Shown here in pieces: positions 41,443-49,762 of a stretch of DNA of 64,000 nt (positions within the stretch are counted from its first letter, which is position 1; each line of letters begins with the position of its first letter). Position numbers and translations under genes: made by a program. The notes under the pieces were generated by a model, which did no database searches, was not told where the DNA came from, and was given only the letters and a program-made list of their open reading frames with translations. The stretch is from Lichenicola sp965198655 (lineage in GTDB: Bacteria > Pseudomonadota > Alphaproteobacteria > Acetobacterales > Acetobacteraceae): NCBI GenBank assembly GCA_965198655.1, contig OZ240668.1, positions 558,001-622,000 of the forward strand. Direction: 5' to 3'.

Positions 41443-43545
41443 TCAGTCCACCAGACGGCGGGCGAGGTAGACGGCTTCCAGCGCCTGCTCGTGCGCGATC
41501 TCGCCGAGGTTGGCGGTGCCGGCATGGCCGCCCTCCGTATCCTCGTAGTACAGGAACGGAACGCCAAGCTGATCGAGCCGCCAGGCGAAGCGGCGCGCGT
41601 GCACCGGCCCCACCCGGTCGTCGCGGGTCGAGGTGAAGATGAACGGCTCCGGATAGGCGACGCCGGGCCGGAGCGCCTGCAGCGGCGAGATGCGGGCCAG
41701 GAAGGCGCGCTCGGCGGGCTTCGACACGCTGCCGTACTCGTCCACCCAGGAAGCGCCCGCCGCCATGGTCTCGAAGTGCAGCATGTCGAGCAGCGGCACG
41801 CCGATGATCACCGCCCGCCACAGCTCCGGATGCTGCGTGAACTCCACCCCCATCAGCAGCCCGCCATTGGAGCGGCCGCGTATGCCGAGCCGGCGCGAGG
41901 AGGTGATGCGTCGCGCGATCAGGTCGCGTCCCACGGCGGCGAAGTCGTCGAACACGCGCTGCCGCTCGGTCTTGCGTCCGGCCTCGTGCCAGGCCGGCCC
42001 GAACTCGCCGCCGCCGCGTATGTTGGCCAGCACGTAGACCCCGCCGCGCGCCAGCCACAGCCGCCCGACCGCGCCGGAATAGACCGGCGTGTTGGACACG
42101 CCGAAGCCGCCATAGGCGGTGAGCTCGGTCGGGTTGGACCCGTCCAGCGTCATGCCGCGCCGGTGCACCACGAAGTACGGGATCGCGGTGCCGTCGGTGG
42201 AGCGCGCCTGCAACTGCTCGACCACCAGGCCGGAGGCGTCGAACTGCGCCGGCAGCGCCTTCACCCGGTCGGCGGCGCCGGTGCCGGCGTCGACCAGCCA
42301 AAGCTGGCTCGGGGTTAGGAAGCCGGTGACCTGCAGGAAGGCGTGGTCGTCGTGCCGGCCGCTATCGACCAGGCTGATCGACGCGTTGTCCGGAAGCGCC
42401 AGGGGCTGCGCGCGCCAGCCGTTGGCCGCGGGCGTGAACACCAGCGCCCGGCCGCGCACGTTGTCGGTGATCGCCGCGACCACGTGGTTCCGCGTGACGC
42501 CGACCGACTCCGCCTCCACCGACTGGCGCGGACCAGGCGCGAACACCAGTTGCGGCGGGGCGTCGGGATGGGCGGGGTCGAGGGCGGCGAGGCTGCCGGC
42601 CGAGATGGACGGCCCCGCCTTGGGCTGCCAGTCCTGGTCCAGCTTCGCCACCAGGCGCCCGTCGACCAGCCCGACCACCACCGCCTTGGGCGGCAGCGGC
42701 AGCGGCAGCAGCCCGTGCGGCATGAGTTGCTGGTACGCCTTGGTGAAGAAGGTGACGCCGCGATCGACCAGCACCGTCCTGTGGCCGTCGCCGTCGACCA
42801 TCACCTCCGGGGTGACCGCGATGTCGGCCGGCGTTCCCCGCGTCACCTCCGCGGCCCGATCCAGCGCCTGGCCGCGACGCAGCCGCTTGACGATGAACGG
42901 GTAGCCCGACGCGGTCAGGCTGCCGGGACCCCAGTTGCGCGCCACCAGAAGCGTGTCCCCATCCTCCCAGGCGAGGGTCTGCTTGGACCGCGGCAGCACG
43001 AACCCGCCGGACACGAAGCGCCCGGTGGGCAGGTCGAACTCGCGCGCGGTGGTGGCGTCCTCGCCGGCGTCGGACAGCAGCACGAGGCAGCGCGTGTCCG
43101 CGGGCTCCGCGCATTCCACCCCCTTCCACACCCAGTTGGCGTGCTCCGAGGCGGACAGCGCGTCGAGATCGAGCACGGTGTGCCAGGCGGGCGAGGCGCT
43201 GCGGTAGGAGGCGAGGTCGGTGCGCCGCCACAGGCCGTGCCGGTGCCCGGCATCCTGCCAGAAATTGTACACCTGCCCGCCGATCACCTTCGGGATTGGG
43301 ATCCGCTCCGGCGCCTGCGCCACCGCCAGCGCGTCGGCGTGGAACGCGGCGTAGCGGGGATCGTGCTCCAGCACGCCGAAGGTGCGGGCGTTCCGTTGCC
43401 GGACCCAGTCCAGCGCCTGCGCGCCTGCGATGTCGGTCAGGAAGGCGGGCGGCGTCGCGACCGGAGCCGGGTCCGCGAGCGTGGTCGCGGCCCGGAGCGG
43501 TGGGGCCAGGAACGAGGCGATCAGCAGCAAGGCGAGGGAGCGCAT
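41443..43545 (-). CDS. Prolyl oligopeptidase family serine peptidase (S9), secreted
   Basis: ATG 43545 begins a signal peptide (MRSLALLLIASFLAPPLRAA); the frame is open further upstream but that overlaps the divergent ada gene. The 700-residue protein has a beta-propeller (about 60-430) and an alpha/beta-hydrolase domain with Ser in RRLGIRGRSNGGLLMG, Asp in FTSTRDDRVGP and His in TEGGHAGTANLGE. AYGGFGVSNTPVYS and ANIRGGGEFG are family hallmarks. S9A enzymes cut short peptides after proline. The nucleophile elbow reads G-R-S-N-G-G, a normal S9 variant. It probably acts in the periplasm on imported peptides. Confidence 0.92.
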   Translation of the reverse strand: MRSLALLLIASFLAPPLRAATTLADPAPVATPPAFLTDIAGAQALDWVRQRNARTFGVLEHDPRYAAFHADALAVAQAPERIPIPKVIGGQVYNFWQDAGHRHGLWRRTDLASYRSASPAWHTVLDLDALSASEHANWVWKGVECAEPADTRCLVLLSDAGEDATTAREFDLPTGRFVSGGFVLPRSKQTLAWEDGDTLLVARNWGPGSLTASGYPFIVKRLRRGQALDRAAEVTRGTPADIAVTPEVMVDGDGHRTVLVDRGVTFFTKAYQQLMPHGLLPLPLPPKAVVVGLVDGRLVAKLDQDWQPKAGPSISAGSLAALDPAHPDAPPQLVFAPGPRQSVEAESVGVTRNHVVAAITDNVRGRALVFTPAANGWRAQPLALPDNASISLVDSGRHDDHAFLQVTGFLTPSQLWLVDAGTGAADRVKALPAQFDASGLVVEQLQARSTDGTAIPYFVVHRRGMTLDGSNPTELTAYGGFGVSNTPVYSGAVGRLWLARGGVYVLANIRGGGEFGPAWHEAGRKTERQRVFDDFAAVGRDLIARRITSSRRLGIRGRSNGGLLMGVEFTQHPELWRAVIIGVPLLDMLHFETMAAGASWVDEYGSVSKPAERAFLARISPLQALRPGVAYPEPFIFTSTRDDRVGPVHARRFAWRLDQLGVPFLYYEDTEGGHAGTANLGEIAHEQALEAVYLARRLVD

Positions 43546-43738
43546 GGATCTTCCAGAAGGGGCGGGCCGGATGCGGCCCGGTTGCGACAAGGCAGGAACC
43601 GGGAGGCCAATGCAACATCCATGCAGGCTCCGGCGCCCGCCGGGTTTTCCGGATTCGGCGCCCGGAAACGAGGTGCCGGCGCAGCGCCCTTCCGGCATGA
43701 ACGGGGCAGGCATCGATCCGGCACGGGAGATTTCCATC

Positions 43739-44851
43739 ATGGACAGCCAGGCGCTCACCACCGCCGCCGCTCCCGACCGTCCGGGCGATCCGCGCTGGGC
43801 TCGCATCCTGGCGCGTGACAGGACGGCGGACGGCACGTTCTGGTACTCGGTGGTCACCACCGGCGTGTACTGCCGGCCGTCCTGCCCGTCGCGCGCCTGC
43901 AACCCCGGCAACGTCGTCATCCACGACAGCCTGGAGGCGGCCCGGGCGACTGGCTGCCGCGCCTGCCTGCGCTGCCGTCCCGACGAGCCGTTCCGCGACG
44001 CCGCGACCGCGGCCGTCGCCCAGGCCTGCCGGCTGATCGACGAGGCCGGGCAGGCGTTGCCCCTGGCCGTGCTGGCGGAGGCGGTCGGCCTCAGCCCGCA
44101 GCGCCTGCACCGCGCGTTCAAGGCGGCAACCGGGGTGACGCCACGGGCCTTCGCCGCCGCACGGCGGGCGGCACGGCTGCGCGACCGGCTGGGCGGGAGC
44201 GGCACCGTGACGGCGGCGATCCACGAGGCCGGATACGGATCGAGCGGCCGGTTCTATGCCGAGGCCGAGGGCGTGCTCGGCATGACGCCGCGGCGCTACC
44301 GGGCCGGCGGCGCCGGCGAGGTGCTGCGGTTCGCCGTCACGGGCTGTTCGCTCGGCGCGATCCTGGTGGCGAGCAGCGCGCGGGGGATCGCCGCCATCCT
44401 GCTCGGTGACGATCCCGACCGGCTGCTGGGAGAGCTGCGGGAGCGCTTTCCGCGTGCGCGGCTGGTCGACGGCGACCCGGCGTTCGAAGCGCTGACGGCG
44501 CAGGTGGTGGCCTTCGTCGAGACGCCGTCGGCGGGGCTCGACCTGCCGCTGGACATACGCGGCACCGCGTTCCAGCAGCGCGTGTGGCAGGCGCTGCGGC
44601 AGGTCCCGGCCGGCGACACCGCGAGCTACGCCGAGATCGCGTCGCGGCTGGGCGTGCCCGGTGCCGTGCGGGCGGTGGCGGGGGCCTGCGCCGCCAACCC
44701 GCTCGCCGTCGCCGTGCCGTGTCACCGGGTGGTCCGCCGCGACGGGGCGCTGTCCGGCTATCGCTGGGGGGTGGCGCGCAAGCGGGCGCTGCTCGATCGC
44801 GAGGGCGCGCAGGCGGCCTCGTGTCGGCCCGAGCCCGATGGCGCGCCATGA
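43739..44851 (+). CDS. ada: Ada: DNA methylphosphotriester and O6-methylguanine repair regulator
   Basis: ATG 43739, after GGGAGA, gives 370 residues; ATG 43697 is in frame but adds an atypical leader. The N-terminal zinc domain has Cys45, Cys49, Cys76 and Cys79 (VYCRPSC...CRACLRC), spaced as in E. coli Ada where the first accepts methyl from phosphotriesters. An AraC-type helix-turn-helix follows (about 90-185; VTAAIHEAGYGSSGRFYAEAE). The C-terminal alkyltransferase has PCHRVVRRDGALSGYRWG, with Cys328 as methyl acceptor. Both activities look intact. alkB follows 16 bases later, giving a two-gene adaptive-response operon that methylated Ada would induce. Confidence 0.95.
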   Translation: MDSQALTTAAAPDRPGDPRWARILARDRTADGTFWYSVVTTGVYCRPSCPSRACNPGNVVIHDSLEAARATGCRACLRCRPDEPFRDAATAAVAQACRLIDEAGQALPLAVLAEAVGLSPQRLHRAFKAATGVTPRAFAAARRAARLRDRLGGSGTVTAAIHEAGYGSSGRFYAEAEGVLGMTPRRYRAGGAGEVLRFAVTGCSLGAILVASSARGIAAILLGDDPDRLLGELRERFPRARLVDGDPAFEALTAQVVAFVETPSAGLDLPLDIRGTAFQQRVWQALRQVPAGDTASYAEIASRLGVPGAVRAVAGACAANPLAVAVPCHRVVRRDGALSGYRWGVARKRALLDREGAQAASCRPEPDGAP

Positions 44852-44867
44852 CGCGCGAGCAGCGTCC

Positions 44868-45527
44868 ATGACCGCGCGTCACGGCGCCGGCGAGCTCGAC
44901 CTGCCGGCCAGGGAGCTGGATCTGGAGCTGGGGCCGGGCGCCGTCCTGCTGGGCGGGTTCGCGCTGACGGAGGCAGCGTCCCTGCTCGAGGCCCTGAACG
45001 GGATCCTGCGTTCCGCCCCGTTCCGCCACATGACGGTCCCGGGCGGCCGGCGCATGTCGGTGGCGATGAGCAATGCCGGCACGGTCGGCTGGGTGGCCGA
45101 CCGCGGCGGCTACCGCTACGCCCCGGCCGATCCCGAGACCGGCCGCGCCTGGCCGGCGATGCCGCCGGCGTTCGCGGCCCTGGCGGCCAGGGCGGCGAGC
45201 CGGGCGGGATACGACGGCTTCGCGCCCGATTGCTGCCTGGTCAACCGCTACCAGCCGGGCGCGCGGATGTCGCTGCACCAGGACCGCGACGAGCGCGACG
45301 TCCAGGCGCCGATCGTGTCGGTCTCGCTCGGCCTGCCGGCGACGTTCCTGTGGGGTGGCGCCTCGCGCAGCGACAGTCCCCGTCGCCTGCGCCTCCAGCA
45401 TGGCGACGTGGTGGTGTGGGGCGGCCCGTCGCGGCTGGCGTTCCACGGGGTCGACGCGCTGAAGGCGGGCGAGCATCCGGCCACCGGCGCCGCGCGCATC
45501 AACCTCACCTTCCGACGGGCCTTGTGA
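44868..45527 (+). CDS. alkB: Alpha-ketoglutarate-dependent DNA dioxygenase AlkB
   Basis: ATG 44868 gives 219 residues, the usual AlkB size. The Fe(II) ligands are His137 and Asp139 (SLHQDRDE) and His193 (LAFHGVD); the 2-oxoglutarate site is Arg210 in RINLTFR. NRYQPGARM and SVSLGLPATFLWGG are the conserved strands around them. It oxidatively removes methyl groups from 1-methyladenine and 3-methylcytosine in DNA. Being in one transcript with ada, it should be induced by alkylation damage. It is convergent with an ion-channel gene, with only seven bases between the stops. Confidence 0.95.
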   Translation: MTARHGAGELDLPARELDLELGPGAVLLGGFALTEAASLLEALNGILRSAPFRHMTVPGGRRMSVAMSNAGTVGWVADRGGYRYAPADPETGRAWPAMPPAFAALAARAASRAGYDGFAPDCCLVNRYQPGARMSLHQDRDERDVQAPIVSVSLGLPATFLWGGASRSDSPRRLRLQHGDVVVWGGPSRLAFHGVDALKAGEHPATGAARINLTFRRAL

Positions 45528-45534
45528 CGCCGGC

Positions 45535-46254
45535 TCACCGCCGGCGCGACAGGTGCAACCCGACCAGGCGGGACAACAGGATGGCCGGGAACAGTTGGCC
45601 GATCACGGTTTCCAGGTCGGCCAGGCTGGATGCCAGCGGCGAGCGCGTCACCACCGCGCCGTCGCCGATGGAGGTGAGGCGGGTGAGGCTGAAATGCAGC
45701 AGCTCCGCCCCGTGCGCCGACGGGCGGGAGGACAGGCCGGACATGGCGTCCGGCGCCAGCAGCACGAGCTCGGCGAAGGCGATCGCGAACAACAGCGTGA
45801 TGTTGAGGTAGACGAACACCGCCCCTGCGATCCGGTGGTGGTTCACCTCGCCGGGTCCGAACACGGCTCGCACCATCGCCGCCGTCACCAGGACGTTGTA
45901 GGCGAACGCCATGCCGAGGGTGATGGCATGCGGCAGCAGCCCGGGCAGGAACCGCGACAACAAGGCGAGCCCGAAGCTGGTGGCCAGCGCCAGCCTGAGG
46001 GGCATGGACCGGGCCAGCAGCGCGATCGCGGCGCCGGCGAGAAGGAGCTGGAGCAGCGTCGCCACGCTGCGATCCACGTCGCCGGCGCTCAGTGCCGGGA
46101 TCGCCACGAAAACGAACACGGCCTCGAGCGCCAGCATCAGGCTGAACTGCCAATCGGGCTCGCGGGCAAAGAGCTGGCGCCGTGCCGGCGATCCGGCCAC
46201 GGACAGGCGCCCGGTCGCATCCATCGCCGTATTCCCCATCGCCGTATTCCCCAT
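45535..46254 (-). CDS. Six-helix ion-channel-family protein with GDG filter
   Basis: From ATG 46254 the product is 239 residues; ATGs at 46239 and 46224 are equally placed (see the repeat entry). It has about six membrane helices. The C-terminal pore region reads FSLTRLTSIGDGAVVTRSPLASSLADLETVIGQLFPAILLSRLVGL. Relatives have T-x-x-G-Y-G-D in this place, then P-x-x-x-x-A-R-S-L-A-x-x-E-A-x-x-G-Q-L-Y; here the G-Y-G filter (194-199) is S-I-G-D-G-A. Loss of the Tyr and gain of an Asp would alter or abolish potassium selectivity. The family placement is sound; the transport property is not predictable. Convergent with alkB. Confidence 0.75.
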   Translation of the reverse strand: MGNTAMGNTAMDATGRLSVAGSPARRQLFAREPDWQFSLMLALEAVFVFVAIPALSAGDVDRSVATLLQLLLAGAAIALLARSMPLRLALATSFGLALLSRFLPGLLPHAITLGMAFAYNVLVTAAMVRAVFGPGEVNHHRIAGAVFVYLNITLLFAIAFAELVLLAPDAMSGLSSRPSAHGAELLHFSLTRLTSIGDGAVVTRSPLASSLADLETVIGQLFPAILLSRLVGLHLSRRR

Positions 46255-46265
46255 CGCCGTATTCC
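46221..46265 (-). repeat. Threefold 15-bp tandem repeat containing SD-like and ATG
   Basis: Three perfect copies of CCATCGCCGTATTCC on the plus strand; read on the minus strand each is GGAATACGGCGATGG, so every unit holds a purine-rich GGGGAA (GAGGAA in the first) eight to nine bases before an ATG. The unit is 15 bp, hence in frame, and the product has an N-terminal (M-G-N-T-A)2-M-D. The repeat lets translation start at any of three places and could change copy number without breaking the frame. Confidence 0.85.
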
Positions 46266-46361
46266 TCGGGAGAAGAGGTCGGGACCCAAGCCTGGCCCGG
46301 ATCAGCCCCGGTTGCCAGGACCCCGGGCCTGCCGGCGGGACGGTGCGTGTGGCGGAGGCGC

Positions 46362-46724
46362 TCAGCGCGGCGCCGCGGCGGTCTCGCTCGGATCGGCGAC
46401 GGCGATGCGCGTCCACTGGTACTGCCCGTCCGGCCCGCTGACGCCGAGCAGCCAGGTTTCCCCGGTTAGCGTGTTGAGCAGGATGGTGGCGCGCGATGGC
46501 GGATTGCTCGGGTAGATGACGAACACCGGCCCGGGCGGTGGCGGCACCGGCTGCGCCTGCCCTTGTGCGGCTTGCGGTGGCGGGGCGGCCTCGGCCGGAG
46601 GCTGTGCCTGCGTCGGCGACGGCGCCTGAACTCCAACCCGGGCCTGGGCCTGGCCGGCCGGCGCCGGTGTTGTGGCCGCGACGATCGCCGGGACCACCCA
46701 ACGCATTGCCCGCCTGCCGACCAT
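46362..46724 (-). CDS. Small secreted Pro/Ala-rich protein
   Basis: ATG 46724 follows GGGGAGG by six bases, giving 120 residues. The front (RRAMRWVVPAIVAATTPAPAGQAQA) looks like a signal peptide. A Pro/Gln/Ala-rich linker (about 30-65) leads to a small C-terminal unit, RATILLNTLTGETWLLGVSGPDGQYQWTRIAV, which is like the short beta units L-N-T-x-T-G-x-T-W-x-L...W-x-x-I found at the ends of several exported alphaproteobacterial proteins. Function unknown. It sits between two channel genes on the same strand, 54-110 bases from each. Confidence 0.6.
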   Translation of the reverse strand: MVGRRAMRWVVPAIVAATTPAPAGQAQARVGVQAPSPTQAQPPAEAAPPPQAAQGQAQPVPPPPGPVFVIYPSNPPSRATILLNTLTGETWLLGVSGPDGQYQWTRIAVADPSETAAAPR

Positions 46725-46784
46725 GGACAACCTCCCCTGCCATGCCTCGCGTCCGGTGGACGTCGAGGCGCCCCACCTTGCGGC

Positions 46785-47969
46785 CTACCTGTCGAGCTGG
46801 GCGCGAAGCCGTCGCCACAGCCTGTCTTCCGACCGGTCGCTTTCCGCCCCGGCCTGGGCCGAAAGCTGCTCGACCAGGCGCGTCGCGATCAGGCCGCGAT
46901 GCCCGATCTGCCAGTTGTCCGGGCTGGTTCCCGCGGCCGACCAGGGCGGCAGGGTCAGCAGCAGCCGGTGGGCCAGCGCGTCGAGCAGCGGCTCGTAGGT
47001 CGCGCGCAACGCTGCGAGCGTAGCCCGGGCGCCGGGCGCGTCGGTCCAGCCCAGCCCGGCCTGGGTGAGCGTGTCGATCAGCTGCCGGTAGGCCCCGTCG
47101 TCCAGGCGGTCGCCGCCGTCGTAGCGGGACGGCGACACGGCGAAGGAGCGGGCCATCTCGACGATTACCATGCGGCCCATGGTGAAGGTCATCCGCGCCT
47201 GCAGCGGGCTGGTTCCTTCCAGGCCGACCAGGATCAGGGCGCAGGTGTCGATCACCGCCGCCAGCGCCGCGAGCCAGGACTGGCTGTCGTGCTGCGAGCG
47301 GTAGTACACCAGCACCGGGTAGCTGAGATGGCTTTCCAGCAGCTCCGATCCCCACACCTCCCATCCGCGCAGCAGCTCGTCGAGCTTGGACAAGCCGCCC
47401 GGCTCGCTGTGCCGGGTGAGCAGGGTGCTGGCGGTGGGCGGCGTGCCGGCCCGGACGTCGAGCTGGATGACGTGCGCCTCGCGACGGGAGAACAGCTGGT
47501 AGAGCACCGGCAGGTAGCCGATCACCAGGGCCAGGAAGCCGAAGCCGAGCCCGGCCTCGGACACCGACAGCATGCGCGCGAGGCGCGAATGCGGCACCAC
47601 GTCGCCGTAGCCGAGGGTGAAGAAGGTGACCCCGCTCATGTAGATCTGGTCGCCGAGCGGCGAGGCGTGCGGCGCGTGCGCCTGCAGCGTCCAGCCCAGC
47701 GCGCCGAAACCCAGGATCAGGCCCACCGCCCACAGGGTGAACAGGACCACCATCGACAGCGGCCCGAACATGCTCAGGAAGTGCTCCCGGAGCGCGCCCT
47801 TGAAGGCGCGGGAACAGTGCCTCCAGACGAACCAGACGCTGCGGAAGTAGAGGCGTGCCGCGCGGAAGCGTCGGGCCACGCGCCGCGGCAGCAGCATCAC
47901 CTCGAAGGCGTCCTGCAGCACGAGACCGATCAGGCTGGCCGACGTGAGCGCCAGGAGCGGGATGAGCAT
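46785..47969 (-). CDS. Two-helix potassium channel with C-terminal soluble domain
   Basis: The 394-residue protein starts with one membrane helix (LIPLLALTSASLIGLVLQ), an amphipathic basic stretch, a second helix (FGPLSMVVLFTLWAVGLILGFGALGW), a pore loop with the canonical filter TLGYGD at residues 118-123, and an inner helix (AGLGFGFLALVIGYLPVLYQLF). Residues 160-394 are soluble and helical, of unknown fold, with no RCK or cyclic-nucleotide motifs. This matches Ion_trans_2 proteins of bacteria with large cytoplasmic tails. It is likely a potassium channel gated by an unknown signal sensed in the tail. Confidence 0.82.
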   Translation of the reverse strand: MLIPLLALTSASLIGLVLQDAFEVMLLPRRVARRFRAARLYFRSVWFVWRHCSRAFKGALREHFLSMFGPLSMVVLFTLWAVGLILGFGALGWTLQAHAPHASPLGDQIYMSGVTFFTLGYGDVVPHSRLARMLSVSEAGLGFGFLALVIGYLPVLYQLFSRREAHVIQLDVRAGTPPTASTLLTRHSEPGGLSKLDELLRGWEVWGSELLESHLSYPVLVYYRSQHDSQSWLAALAAVIDTCALILVGLEGTSPLQARMTFTMGRMVIVEMARSFAVSPSRYDGGDRLDDGAYRQLIDTLTQAGLGWTDAPGARATLAALRATYEPLLDALAHRLLLTLPPWSAAGTSPDNWQIGHRGLIATRLVEQLSAQAGAESDRSEDRLWRRLRAQLDR

Positions 47970-48095
47970 GGGGGTGGAATGCGACGCGCAACCCGGAGTT
48001 GCCGTGGCGGCCGGCTGCTGATTGTCAGGAACCGGTCGGTATGGCTCCTAGACCGATGAAGCTGCTGTTGGACGGCCTGATGTCGCTCCTTGTTT

Positions 48096-48356
48096 CTAGT
48101 TGGTTTCAAGGACGATCGTTCGACGCCGAACGGCCTGATTGCCCAGCCAGACCACGCCGGTCGCCAGGAACAAGGCAACGACCGCGGAAAGGATCATGAA
48201 GAAGTCCTCGACCGCCTCATCACCGTTGAAGCCGAAACACGAACTCAGACGCACGAGGGTAGTGGTCATGCCGGGAGTGAAGCTGACGTGGCCGAAAGCC
48301 ATCGTAAAGCCGAACCAGAGTATGGCAGCGGCTAGGACGTTAAGAGATGTTCTCAT
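48096..48356 (-). CDS. Small two-helix membrane protein, candidate immunity protein
   Basis: The 86-residue protein starts at ATG 48356, overlapping the stop of the Tlde1-like gene (ATGA). It has two membrane helices, SLNVLAAAILWFGFTMAFG and FFMILSAVVALFLATGVVWLG, joined by a loop of about 30 residues (VSFTPGMTTTLVRLSSCFGFNGDEAVED) that by the positive-inside rule would face the periplasm. A membrane protein coupled to a peptidoglycan-acting effector lacking a signal peptide fits an immunity role. It has no similarity to the periplasmic partner at 37512, although the effectors share a fold. Function is inferred from context. Confidence 0.6.
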   Translation of the reverse strand: MRTSLNVLAAAILWFGFTMAFGHVSFTPGMTTTLVRLSSCFGFNGDEAVEDFFMILSAVVALFLATGVVWLGNQAVRRRTIVLETN

Positions 48357-48835
48357 TTTACGTCCACCGTTCCGTAGACCCGTTCGGCAAGTCCTGGGAC
48401 ACTCATCGGCTTGGTCGAAAGCAGGGCTTTCCGTAGCACATCGAAGTTTATCGGGTTAGTCAGCGTGATGCATCCTTCGCTCAGCCCGCGGGGCCCGATG
48501 GGATGCAGACGGAAGTTGTCCCGCTTCACGCCTTGAACGAAGGTAAAGTCGTCGACGACCCCGTCGTTGCGATAAAGCGCAAACCACTTGCCCCGATCCG
48601 TGCCGTACATGTGTTCGAGAAAGAAGTCCCTCAGGTAGCCAAGACGACCACCGGATTGCCGGTCAACGATGTAGTATCGACCCGGTAGCAGGGGCCCTAT
48701 GTCGGCCATGGTCACGTCAGCGGGATTGTCGCGCCCTGCGCCGGTGCCGGAGAACACCGGAAAGTTTCCTACGCCTCTACATTCGAGGGCGGTAAAGGCC
48801 TTGCTGTTGAGAGTCATGTTGCAGGCAATAGGCAT
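48353..48835 (-). CDS. Tlde1/DUF2778-like L,D-transpeptidase-fold effector, second copy
   Basis: From ATG 48835 the product is 160 residues without a signal peptide; ATG 48817 is an alternative. It has VFSGTGAGRDNPADVTMADIGPLLPGRYYIVDR, the same front block as other DUF2778 proteins, and the catalytic motif His111-P-I-G-P-R-G-L-Ser119-E-G-Cys122 followed by ITL. The insertion between the two blocks (GGRLGYLRDFFLEHMYGTDRG) is longer than in the copy at 38006. The likely activity is cutting or exchanging residues on peptidoglycan stem peptides. GC content is lower than in neighbours, suggesting transfer. The gene is coupled to a membrane protein by a four-base overlap. Confidence 0.75.
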   Translation of the reverse strand: MPIACNMTLNSKAFTALECRGVGNFPVFSGTGAGRDNPADVTMADIGPLLPGRYYIVDRQSGGRLGYLRDFFLEHMYGTDRGKWFALYRNDGVVDDFTFVQGVKRDNFRLHPIGPRGLSEGCITLTNPINFDVLRKALLSTKPMSVPGLAERVYGTVDVK

Positions 48836-49251
48836 ACGTTACGGCTTTGCCTTTATCGGTTACGGAAACTCAAGAAACGCGTCCTTCAACAACATGGTCC
48901 ATCAGCAGGTTGACGATCTCTCGAGCCCGGCGACCTCCCGCTCCAGCTGCGTGGTCCTGCGCTGGGATCGTCTTTCCGCATACCAAAGCAAAATTGTTCC
49001 TCCTTCGGTCTTCGGGACGGCTGTGGCTCCAGCCTGAGTGGCGCCGGGTTGCTCGATGGGAGTGACCACCGCGTCCTTGCAGCTAGTCTTCGATTGACCT
49101 CAGGCGTCTGTGTAACGTGCTACGACGCAGCATTTTCTGGATTGAGCTGAGCCGCACTTGTAACGGCGTCCCCGGAGCCGCGCGGTCAAGAGAAAACCAA
49201 GGATGGGAGGCGCCTCCCCTGATCCTTTCGCTGCACCGCCTGAGGCCAGGC
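48836..49251. other. Gene-poor spacer upstream of the second effector
   Basis: No clear gene is present. A minus-strand open stretch around 48900-49070 reads EGGTILLWYAERRSQRRTTQ and then LEREVAGLER before a stop; with one frame change it would go on as REIVNLLMDHVVEGRVS. This looks like the relic of a short coiled-coil protein, but I cannot name it. The promoter of the effector gene should lie at the left edge, where the sequence is AT-rich. GC content rises again toward 49200. Confidence 0.4.
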
Positions 49252-49689
49252 CTAGCCGTCCGGATCGGAGCGGTCGGTGCGCCGGGTGCCCTTCAGGGCG
49301 GAGCGCACGGTCTTGGCCGTGAGCCTGCGCTCGTTCGAGCCGCGCGTGGGCCGGGTCGGCCGGCGGATGGGTGCTGGCGGCTTGGCCGCTTCCCGGACCA
49401 GGGCGGCCAGCCGCTCCAGCGCGTCGGCGCGGTTGCGCTCCTGGGTGCGGTGGCGGTTCGCGGTCAGCACCAGGATGCCGTCCTTGCTGAGCCGGCGCCC
49501 GGCCAGCGCCCTCAGGTTCGCCTTGACGCGGTCGTTGATGGAAGGCGACGCGGTCATCGCCCAGCGCAACTGCACCGCGGTCTCGACCTTGTTGACGTTC
49601 TGGCCGCCGGGCCCCGCCGAGCGGATGAAGCTCAAGCTGATCTCGCTCTCGTCGATCGACAGCCGGTCGTCGATCCGGATCTCCGCCAT
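49252..49689 (-). CDS. arfB: Peptidyl-tRNA hydrolase ArfB (ribosome rescue)
   Basis: ATG 49689 gives 145 residues. The catalytic Gly-Gly-Gln is at residues 28-30 in FIRSAGPGGQNVNKVETAVQLRW, as in release factors, followed by the RF-1 domain. The C-terminal tail is basic and unstructured (RRPTRPTRGSNERRLTAKTVRSALKG), and enters the empty mRNA channel of stalled ribosomes. The enzyme hydrolyses peptidyl-tRNA on ribosomes stuck at mRNA ends. It is divergent from the next small secreted-protein gene. Confidence 0.93.
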   Translation of the reverse strand: MAEIRIDDRLSIDESEISLSFIRSAGPGGQNVNKVETAVQLRWAMTASPSINDRVKANLRALAGRRLSKDGILVLTANRHRTQERNRADALERLAALVREAAKPPAPIRRPTRPTRGSNERRLTAKTVRSALKGTRRTDRSDPDG

Positions 49690-49762
49690 CAGCGTCCGCC
49701 TCGAACTGGCCGAACGGGCCGGTACGGCGTTAGCACGGGCAGCCTGTCCGAAGAGGATGACC

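Noticed and set aside
46221..46265. CRISPR-like short tandem repeat
   Set aside because: The units are 15 bp and directly adjacent without spacers. There are no cas genes.
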